From the NCBI GenBank assembly GCA_016462625.1, contig JAEMSV010000155.1:1-7225 (forward strand): a DNA stretch of 7,225 bases, given 5' to 3'. Position numbers and translations under genes: made by a program. Below, piece by piece: positions 1-4,906 of the stretch. Below the pieces are notes generated by a model. It was not told where the DNA came from and did not search any database. It saw only the letters and a list, made by a program, of their open reading frames with translations. Source of the stretch: Solirubrobacteraceae bacterium. Lineage in GTDB: Bacteria; Actinomycetota; Thermoleophilia; Solirubrobacterales; Solirubrobacteraceae. Positions within the stretch are counted from its first letter, which is position 1. Each line of letters begins with the position of its first letter.

Positions 1-13
1 GTGGCAATCAGCT

Positions 14-64
14 TCGTGGACCGGGAAGGTGGAGTTCCTCCCGCTCAATCTTCCCGGTCTGCGA
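14..64 (+). promoter_or_regulatory. long inverted repeat (RNA stem-loop) in the mraZ leader
   Basis: Bases 14-28 pair with 50-64 to form a 15-bp stem around a 21-base loop. The inner ten pairs (19-28 with 50-59, arm GACCGGGAAG) are perfect. The next two are G-U wobbles, and three further Watson-Crick pairs close the base. The loop contains a small second hairpin (GGAG 31-34 with CTCC 38-41). A pyrimidine-rich stretch (CTCTTTTCTCTC, 70-81) follows. It could be a weak terminator of an upstream gene outside the window, an attenuator in the 5' leader of the cluster, or part of an operator. The pairing is read directly from the sequence; the role is inference. Confidence 0.5.
16..33 (+). promoter_or_regulatory. 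possible MraZ binding sites (GTGGA direct repeat)
   Basis: GTGGA occurs at 16-20 and 29-33, and a further GTGG lies at 1-4. MraZ proteins are known to repress their own operon by binding short G-rich direct repeats such as TGGG/GTGG upstream of mraZ. Here the spacing (13 and 15 bases) does not match the regular 10-base period known from E. coli, and the sites overlap the leader stem-loop. The assignment is therefore weak, and further repeats may lie upstream of the window. Confidence 0.25.
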
Positions 65-81
65 TTCAGCTCTTTTCTCTC

Positions 82-85
82 AGGA
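82..85 (+). promoter_or_regulatory. ribosome binding site of mraZ
   Basis: AGGA lies nine bases before the ATG at 95. It supports starting MraZ there rather than at the in-frame ATG at 29, which would add 22 residues not typical of the family. Confidence 0.6.
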
Positions 86-94
86 CTCCTGGCA

Positions 95-529
95 ATGGCC
101 TTTCGCGGAAACTACGAACACACCCTTGACGCGAAGAATCGTCTGACGATTCCGTCAAAGCTGCGCGATCAGCTCGGTGGCGAGGTCGTCATCGGGCAGT
201 CGCTCGAGAACTGCGCCGCGATCTGGACCCCTGATGGCTTCGACGCCTACACCGCTGCGTTTCTGCGCGACCTGCACCCATTGAGCGACGAGGCACGCGA
301 CCTGACCGCGTATTTCAGCGGCAACTCTTTTGACAGCGAGCTCGACAAGGCCGGCCGCGCGATGATCCCGGGCAACCTGCTCCGGCATGCGGCGATCGAG
401 AAGGACGTGGTCGTCGTCGGCGCCCATGATCACCTCCAGCTCTGGAGTCCTGAGAACTGGGCCGAGCGCAGCGCCGGTGTGGCGGCCAATCTCAAGACAA
501 CGGTGGCGAAAATTGTCAGCGCTGGTTGA
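95..529 (+). CDS. mraZ: transcriptional regulator MraZ
   Basis: MraZ is a DNA-binding repressor that usually opens the dcw cluster and controls its own operon. The 144-residue protein matches the normal family length. It has two SpoVT/AbrB-like swapped-hairpin halves, roughly residues 5-50 and 77-120, each with the family's DxxxR signature: DAKNR at 12-16 and DKAGR at 84-88. The N-terminus MAFRGNYEHTLDAKNRL is characteristic. The ATG at 95 is chosen because the family begins at this MxFRG segment and AGGA lies nine bases upstream; an in-frame ATG at 29 gives a non-conserved extension running through the leader hairpin. The stop codon lies one base before rsmH, so the two genes are probably cotranscribed. 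MraZ forms rings and may bind the GTGG repeats in the leader. Identification is secure; its actual targets are inferred. Confidence 0.95.
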   Translation: MAFRGNYEHTLDAKNRLTIPSKLRDQLGGEVVIGQSLENCAAIWTPDGFDAYTAAFLRDLHPLSDEARDLTAYFSGNSFDSELDKAGRAMIPGNLLRHAAIEKDVVVVGAHDHLQLWSPENWAERSAGVAANLKTTVAKIVSAG

Positions 530-530
530 A

Positions 531-1508
531 ATGACGAGCGAACACGTACCCGTGCTCGCAGCAGAGGTGATTGACCTCACTGCCGCAAAGAACGGCGAGA
601 CCGTCGTTGACTGCACCTTCGGAGGTGGCGGTCACGCACGTATGCTGGCCGAGCGGGTCAGTCCCGACGGCCTCGTGATCGGAATCGATCGCGACCCGGC
701 TGCGCACTCGCGCTTCGAGGACTTCGCCGCCGCGGCCGACTGCGACACACGCTTCATCCACGACGACTTCGAGAACGCCCTGGCCGAGCTCGCCGACGAA
801 AACCTCGGCGCTGACGTGATCCTGCTCGACCTCGGGGTCTCGTCGTTTCAGATCGACTCGCTGGACCGTGGCTTCTCGTATGTCTACGACGCGCCGCTCG
901 ACATGCGCATGGATCCCGAACAGGACTTCAACGCGACCGACCTGATCAATGGATGGGATGAGCGTCGCTTGTCGAACATATTCGACAGGTATGGGGAGGA
1001 GCGGTACTCAAGGCAGATCGCGCGAGCGATTGTCAGGCGCAGGGAAGAGCACCCGATCGAGACGACCGAGCAGCTGGTCGAGACGATCGTCAACGCGATT
1101 CCCACGCCTGCACGGTTCGGCGCCGGGCACCCCGCCAAACGCGTGTTCCAAGCGGTACGCATCGCCGTCAACGACGAACTGGGTCAGCTCGAGCGCGCAC
1201 TGCCGCTCGCATGGGACGCCCTCGCAGTCGGGGGCCGCATGGCGGTGATCTCCTTTCATTCGCTCGAGGACCGAACGACCAAGCGCTTCTTCTCGGATCT
1301 TGCGACCGGTTGTATCTGTCCGCCCGAGTTCCCGATCTGCACCTGCGGGCGCGAACCGCAGGCGGAAGTCGTGAGCCGCCGCGCGATCTCGCCCAGCGAG
1401 GGCGAAGTTGCCGACAATCCGCGTTCGCGCTCCAGCAAGCTGCGCGTTGCGCGCAAGATCGCCGATGATCGCGCGCCGGACGCGCTGACCGGGGAAGGCA
1501 GCCGATGA
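531..1508 (+). CDS. rsmH: 16S rRNA (cytosine-1402-N4)-methyltransferase RsmH
   Basis: RsmH (MraW) uses S-adenosylmethionine to N4-methylate C1402 in the decoding centre of 16S rRNA. The 325-residue protein has HVPVL at 5-9, the SAM-binding loop DCTFGGGGHA at 27-36, the acidic GIDRDP at 51-56, LLDLGVSS at 98-105, PLDMRMD at 122-128, HPAKRVFQAVRIAVNDEL at 200-217 and ISFHSLEDR at 240-248. All are family signatures. A cysteine cluster CxCPPxxPxCxC sits at 261-272. It is common in Gram-positive RsmH but absent, from memory, in the E. coli protein. The start is set at ATG 531 because HVPVL lies at the usual distance from it; an upstream in-frame ATG at 387 would overlap mraZ heavily. No clear ribosome binding site is visible, so translation is probably coupled to mraZ, whose stop is one base upstream. 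Its end overlaps the next gene by ATGA. Confidence 0.96.
   Translation: MTSEHVPVLAAEVIDLTAAKNGETVVDCTFGGGGHARMLAERVSPDGLVIGIDRDPAAHSRFEDFAAAADCDTRFIHDDFENALAELADENLGADVILLDLGVSSFQIDSLDRGFSYVYDAPLDMRMDPEQDFNATDLINGWDERRLSNIFDRYGEERYSRQIARAIVRRREEHPIETTEQLVETIVNAIPTPARFGAGHPAKRVFQAVRIAVNDELGQLERALPLAWDALAVGGRMAVISFHSLEDRTTKRFFSDLATGCICPPEFPICTCGREPQAEVVSRRAISPSEGEVADNPRSRSSKLRVARKIADDRAPDALTGEGSR
1491..1498 (+). promoter_or_regulatory. ribosome binding site of the ftsL-like gene
   Basis: GGGGAAGG ends six bases before ATG 1505, inside the 3' end of rsmH. It is the best Shine-Dalgarno match in the operon. It supports the long form of the FtsL-like protein over an internal start at Met145. Confidence 0.6.
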
Positions 1509-2416
1509 AGCGCCCGGCGACCAACCACGCGCGCCGCAAGGCGGCATCGAGCAGGAAAGCTCCTGAGATCAAGGTCACGCGCAATTCGGCGCGTCCGCAG
1601 ATCAAGGCGTCACGCGGCCCGGGCGGACCGGTGAAGCGTCGCAAGGTCGCGCAGCCCGCCGGGCGTCGCAGCGAGGACAGCCGCGTCGCCGAGACCCGTC
1701 GCCAGTCGCTCAGCAGTATCGGAGCCGCGCCGCGCGCCAAGCGTCCGCCAGCGCCCAAGCGCCCGCCCGCCGCAAAGCGTCCGCAGCGCACTCCGCAGCC
1801 CACTTCATCGAGCAGGCGTTCCGCTGGCGGGGGCGGTGGCGGATCGGTCCGTGCCGTCGCTGTCGGGGCCGGTGGGTCAGCCGCCGCACGTGTTGTCGCC
1901 GAGGTCGCGCGTCCGGTCGGTGCGGTCACCCGCCCGATGCTGCGCGTCGTCTCCGGTGGCCTTGAGGCGCTGCCGCAGGCCGCTGGCCGCGCGACGCCGG
2001 TCGCACGCGGCCGCCTGCTGATCCTGCTGGCGGGCGTGCTCGCCGCCGGACTGATCTACATCAACGTCGGAAAGCTCGAGTACGGCGACGGCTACGGCAA
2101 GTACTCCGCACGCTCGCAGCAGCTGCAGCGCGAGAACACCGCGCTGCGCTCGCGCATCGCCAACCTCAACGCCGCCGAGCGCATCCAGGAATATGCCAAG
2201 CGGCAGGGCATGACCGTGCCCAAGCCCGAGCAGTACAAGTACCTGCGCTCCAGGCGCGGCGACGCCTTGAAGGCAAGCCGTGGACTCACGGCACCTTTGT
2301 CTGCGGCGAGACCGGGGGATTCGGCGCCCAGCGTCGAAACAGGATCAAGTGGCGCCGTCACTTCAACACCAGTGGAACCCGTGGAGCCCGCAGCCACACC
2401 CGAACCCGGCCTGTAA
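1505..2416 (+). CDS. ftsL: FtsL-like bitopic division protein with a long basic N-terminal region
   Basis: FtsL is a single-pass divisome protein that, with FtsB/DivIC and FtsQ, activates septal synthesis by FtsW-FtsI. The 303-residue product has a cytoplasmic N-terminal region of about 170 residues that is rich in Lys, Arg, Ala and Pro (29 K/R against 4 D/E in the first 100) and includes three KRP units at 79-93. A GGGGGGS linker lies at 108-114 and one transmembrane helix at about 171-188. A heptad-like segment follows at about 198-224, then the motif AAERIQEYAKRQGM at 223-236 and EQYKYL at 242-247, as in FtsL/DivIC proteins. A Pro/Ser/Thr-rich outer tail runs from about 250 to 303. FtsL in E. 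coli or Bacillus has roughly 120 residues; extended versions are known in Actinobacteria. The start overlaps the rsmH stop (ATGA) and has a good ribosome binding site. Identity rests on topology, position before ftsI and the C-terminal motif, since FtsL diverges quickly; a DivIC-type label is the alternative. Confidence 0.75.
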   Translation: MKRPATNHARRKAASSRKAPEIKVTRNSARPQIKASRGPGGPVKRRKVAQPAGRRSEDSRVAETRRQSLSSIGAAPRAKRPPAPKRPPAAKRPQRTPQPTSSSRRSAGGGGGGSVRAVAVGAGGSAAARVVAEVARPVGAVTRPMLRVVSGGLEALPQAAGRATPVARGRLLILLAGVLAAGLIYINVGKLEYGDGYGKYSARSQQLQRENTALRSRIANLNAAERIQEYAKRQGMTVPKPEQYKYLRSRRGDALKASRGLTAPLSAARPGDSAPSVETGSSGAVTSTPVEPVEPAATPEPGL

Positions 2417-4078
2417 ATGCAGCTGATTGAGCGCCGCATCGGGCTGCTTTCGGCGATCTTCCTGCTCTTCTTCGTGCTGGCGATCGGCCGTGCCTCGAAG
2501 CTGATGGTCATCGACCACGCCTCCTTCAAGGCCCAGGCCAACGGTCAGCAGGTCGGCGACATCACGGTCCCGGCGCCCCGCGGCGCCATCCTCGACCGCC
2601 ACGGCGACGAACTCGCCGTCTCAACCGACGCCGCAGACGTCTCGGCCACGCCGTACATCGTCAAGGACGTGCCGAAGGCGAGCGCGCAGCTCGCGCCGCT
2701 GCTCGGTCAGACGCCGGAACAGATCAGTTCCAAGCTGGCCGATCGCAAGAGCGGGTTCGTCTACCTCGCGCGCAGCGTGCCGGGCTCGGTCGTCGCGAAG
2801 ATCGCGAAGCTCGAGATCGCCGGCATCGACACAACGCCCACGACCAAGCGCGCATATCCGGGCAAGACGATGGCTTCGCAGGTGCTGGGCTTCGTCGGCA
2901 CCGAAGGCAAGGGACTCTCCGGACTCGAGTACCGCTGGGAGAAGCAGCTGCACGGCAGCGACGGCGAGCGCCGCGTGGTCAAGGACGGTCAGGGCGACGC
3001 GATCTCAACGGTCGACGTCGCGAAGGTTCAGCCGGGAGAGAACCTCCAGCTGACGCTCGACAGCCAGCTCCAGTTGCAGACCGAGGCCGTGATGAGGCAG
3101 GTTGCCGCGAACTACTCGCCGCAGGGCGCGTCGGCGATCGTGATGGACCCGCGTGACGGCAGCATCCTTGCGATGGCCAACTACCCGACGCTCGACGCCA
3201 ACGACCCCGGCGCGGCCGAACCCGAGGCACTGCAGAACCGCGCGGTCGGCTTCAACTACGAACCGGGATCGACCTTCAAGGCGGTGACCGTCGCCGGAGC
3301 GCTCTCGGAGAGGACGGTCACGCCGAGCACGGTCTTCGATCTGCCCGTGAACCTCCAAGTCGAGGACCGCACGATCAAGGACGCCGAAGAGCGCGGCCCG
3401 CTGGCGTTGCCGGTCTCGCAGATCATCGCCCAGTCGTCGAACGTCGGAACGGTGAAGATCTCGCAGACGATGACGGACAAGGTGTTCGATTCGTGGGTGC
3501 ACAAGTTCGGCTTCGGAGCGCCGACCGGGGTGGACCTGGCTGGCGAAGAGCGCGGGCTCGTGCTCGGGCACAAGGAGTATTCGGGCGTCTCGAAGGCGAA
3601 CTTCGCGATCGGGCAGGGGCTTGACGTGACGCCGATCCAGATGGCGACCGCGTACTCGGCGATCGCCAACGGCGGCATCCTGCGCCCACCGCACATCGTC
3701 GAGTCCGTCGGCGGCAAGCAGACCGATCGCGAGCCCGGCAAGCGCGTGATCTCTCCGCGCGTCGCGGCGCAGCTGCGCACGATGCTTGAGGGCGTGCTCG
3801 GACCGGGCGGCACGGCATCTGAGGCCGCGATCCCGGGCTACAAGCTGGCCGGAAAGACCGGAACGGCAGAAGTTTTCGACACGGTGGCCGGCGAGTACTC
3901 GAAGTCCAAGTACGTCGCTTCCTTCATCGGCTTTGCGCCGGCAAAGAACCCGCAGCTGCTTGTCTCCGTGGTCGTGAACCAGCCCCAGGGCGAGATCTAC
4001 GGTGGAAAAGTCGCCGCACCGGCTTTCCAGGAGATCCTCAACTTCGCCCTCCCGTACCTGAAGATCCCGCCAGACTGA
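2417..4078 (+). CDS. ftsI: septal peptidoglycan transpeptidase FtsI (class B penicillin-binding protein)
   Basis: FtsI (PBP3) is a membrane-anchored D,D-transpeptidase that crosslinks new peptidoglycan at the division septum, working with FtsW. The 553-residue protein has a transmembrane anchor at about 8-24. The class B pedestal motif RGAILDRHG lies at 55-63, and the dimerisation/pedestal domain runs to about 225. The penicillin-binding transpeptidase domain carries all three active-site motifs: SxxK as STFK 285-288 (nucleophile Ser285, Lys288), SxN as SSN 340-342, and KTGT at 480-483. No PASTA domain follows; the protein ends shortly after the catalytic domain. Its length is close to typical FtsI. 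The ATG directly abuts the stop of the ftsL-like gene (TAAATG) without a visible ribosome binding site, suggesting translational coupling. Context favours FtsI over the elongation enzyme PBP2. It is the last + strand gene before the cluster is interrupted. Confidence 0.95.
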   Translation: MQLIERRIGLLSAIFLLFFVLAIGRASKLMVIDHASFKAQANGQQVGDITVPAPRGAILDRHGDELAVSTDAADVSATPYIVKDVPKASAQLAPLLGQTPEQISSKLADRKSGFVYLARSVPGSVVAKIAKLEIAGIDTTPTTKRAYPGKTMASQVLGFVGTEGKGLSGLEYRWEKQLHGSDGERRVVKDGQGDAISTVDVAKVQPGENLQLTLDSQLQLQTEAVMRQVAANYSPQGASAIVMDPRDGSILAMANYPTLDANDPGAAEPEALQNRAVGFNYEPGSTFKAVTVAGALSERTVTPSTVFDLPVNLQVEDRTIKDAEERGPLALPVSQIIAQSSNVGTVKISQTMTDKVFDSWVHKFGFGAPTGVDLAGEERGLVLGHKEYSGVSKANFAIGQGLDVTPIQMATAYSAIANGGILRPPHIVESVGGKQTDREPGKRVISPRVAAQLRTMLEGVLGPGGTASEAAIPGYKLAGKTGTAEVFDTVAGEYSKSKYVASFIGFAPAKNPQLLVSVVVNQPQGEIYGGKVAAPAFQEILNFALPYLKIPPD

Positions 4079-4099
4079 TCCCCGAGACGGTTCTGAGCC

Positions 4100-4153
4100 A
4101 AAAAATGCCCCAACGTACGACGTGCGCGGGGTCGGCACGTCGTACGTTGGGGC
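4100..4153 (-). terminator. intrinsic terminator of the MBL-fold hydrolase gene
   Basis: Bases 4107-4125 and 4135-4153 are perfect reverse complements, giving a 19-bp stem with a 9-base loop. Read on the - strand, the stem is followed by one A and then six T (complement of 4100-4105), a canonical Rho-independent terminator. It begins nine bases after the hydrolase stop codon. On the + strand the hairpin lies 28 bases after the ftsI stop, but no T-tract follows, so it would stop ftsI transcripts only weakly, if at all. Confidence 0.9.
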
Positions 4154-4162
4154 GATAAAGGT

Positions 4163-4846
4163 CTAGGAAACGCCGAGTTCGCTCATCCCGCGTGCGAGGC
4201 GTTCGCCGCTGACGGGCGACCCGTGGCCGAATGCGACGAGCGCCGGCTCGAGCTTGAGCAAGGCCTTCGCACTCTCTTTCACCTGCGCCGGATCGATTGA
4301 AAACCCATCAAACGGCAGCGCGATCTTGGGTCCGAACGTCAGATAGGACATGTTCCGAAACGCGTCTCCAGCGATCAGAACCCGATCACTCTCACGCCAG
4401 TAGGAAACATGATCCGGAGAATGCCCCGGCGAAGCCACAACGGCAAATCCACCGACTTCATCGCCGGCCTGAAGCCTCCGGGAGACCGGATACCCCGGCC
4501 CCGCCGCCACGGCCCGCATGAACCGAGCCGGAACACTCGAAGCCGCCCCGGGAATTTTCCCGGCCTCCATCTCATCCGCCTCACCGGCTGGCGCCCAGAG
4601 CGGAATCCCGTACTCGGAGCAAACCGCAGCACTCGCCCCTTGATGATCGGGATGCACGTGCGTCAAGGCATGAGCAGAAAGCTCCTGATCGCCAATCATC
4701 CGCTTGATCTTCTTCGCGTCATGTCGCGTCCCGGCGTCGATCAGCACGTCGCCGATCACATACGCGTTGATCGTGTCGCGGGGCGACAGGGGGAGCAACT
4801 GCACGTCCGGCGCGATCTCCCGTGGTTGCATTTTGAAAGCGGCCAT
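4163..4846 (-). CDS. MBL-fold metallo-hydrolase, function unknown
   Basis: The 227-residue protein has the metallo-beta-lactamase fold seen in glyoxalase II-like hydrolases (COG0491 type). The full set of dinuclear metal ligands is visible: HVHPDH at 63-68 (His63, His65, Asp67, His68), His142 in SPGHSPDH, Asp161 in IAGDAF and His208 in FGHG. Asp37 in LIDAGT is also conserved in the superfamily. There is no signal peptide or membrane segment, so it is probably cytoplasmic. The substrate cannot be read from the sequence, and calling it a beta-lactamase would be unjustified. It is transcribed against the dcw genes, convergent with ftsI and divergent from murE, with its own terminator. Its Arg codons lean to CGG (7 of 13) whereas ftsI uses mostly CGC/CGT, and T-ending codons are frequent in its middle part, a mild hint of separate origin. 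The start at 4846 has TAGAGT six bases upstream; Met6 (4831) is an alternative. Confidence 0.9.
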   Translation of the reverse strand: MAAFKMQPREIAPDVQLLPLSPRDTINAYVIGDVLIDAGTRHDAKKIKRMIGDQELSAHALTHVHPDHQGASAAVCSEYGIPLWAPAGEADEMEAGKIPGAASSVPARFMRAVAAGPGYPVSRRLQAGDEVGGFAVVASPGHSPDHVSYWRESDRVLIAGDAFRNMSYLTFGPKIALPFDGFSIDPAQVKESAKALLKLEPALVAFGHGSPVSGERLARGMSELGVS

Positions 4847-4852
4847 CGCGCC

Positions 4853-4858
4853 ACTCTA
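4853..4858 (-). promoter_or_regulatory. candidate -10 element of the hydrolase gene
   Basis: On the - strand TAGAGT (TANNNT) ends six bases before the ATG at 4846. This spacing would place the transcription start at or next to the start codon, giving a leaderless mRNA. No good -35 hexamer is seen about 17 bases upstream. The same bases also include GAG, which could instead act as a weak ribosome binding site. Confidence 0.35.
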
Positions 4859-4881
4859 CAGGAGCGCCAGATGGAGCCGAC

Positions 4882-4892
4882 ACCCTCAGGGT
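4882..4892. promoter_or_regulatory. small palindrome in the divergent promoter region
   Basis: ACCCTCAGGGT is a perfect 5-1-5 palindrome immediately upstream of the candidate murE -10 element, between the two divergent starts. The position would suit an operator. Arms of five bases can arise by chance, so this is weak. Confidence 0.25.
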
Positions 4893-4898
4893 TATGCT
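4893..4898 (+). promoter_or_regulatory. candidate -10 element of murE
   Basis: TATGCT (TANNNT) ends eight bases before the murE ATG at 4907, and no convincing Shine-Dalgarno sequence lies between them. The hydrolase gene on the opposite strand separates murE from ftsI, so murE needs its own promoter or read-through. This hexamer would give a nearly leaderless transcript. No clear -35 box is visible. Confidence 0.4.
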
Positions 4899-4906
4899 GA
4901 ATCGCG

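Noticed and set aside
29..94. In-frame upstream ATG that would lengthen MraZ by 22 residues
   Set aside because: The added residues do not resemble the family, run through the leader hairpin, and the ATG at 95 has its own AGGA at good spacing and the conserved MxFRG start.
387..530. Upstream in-frame ATG that would lengthen RsmH by 48 residues
   Set aside because: The extension lies inside mraZ in another frame and precedes the conserved HVPVL N-terminus; it is low-complexity Arg/Ser sequence typical of an out-of-frame reading.
1736..1783. Apparent tandem repeat (KRP units) in the ftsL-like gene
   Set aside because: The codons differ between units, so it is protein-level low complexity rather than a DNA repeat; it is noted under the gene instead.
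1168..1929. 253-residue - strand open frame opposite rsmH and ftsL
   Set aside because: Composition is Arg/Ala/Pro-rich with no domain signature, and it spans the junction of two well-supported + strand genes.
3005..4138. 377-residue open frame on the - strand opposite ftsI
   Set aside because: It is an antisense shadow of GC-rich coding sequence: rich in Arg, Asp and Val with no recognisable motif, and it runs across the terminator hairpin. ftsI with all its active-site motifs explains the region.
4409..4900. 163-residue + strand open frame opposite the hydrolase gene
   Set aside because: No motif is visible and it is antisense to a hydrolase with a complete metal-ligand set; it also covers the divergent promoter region.
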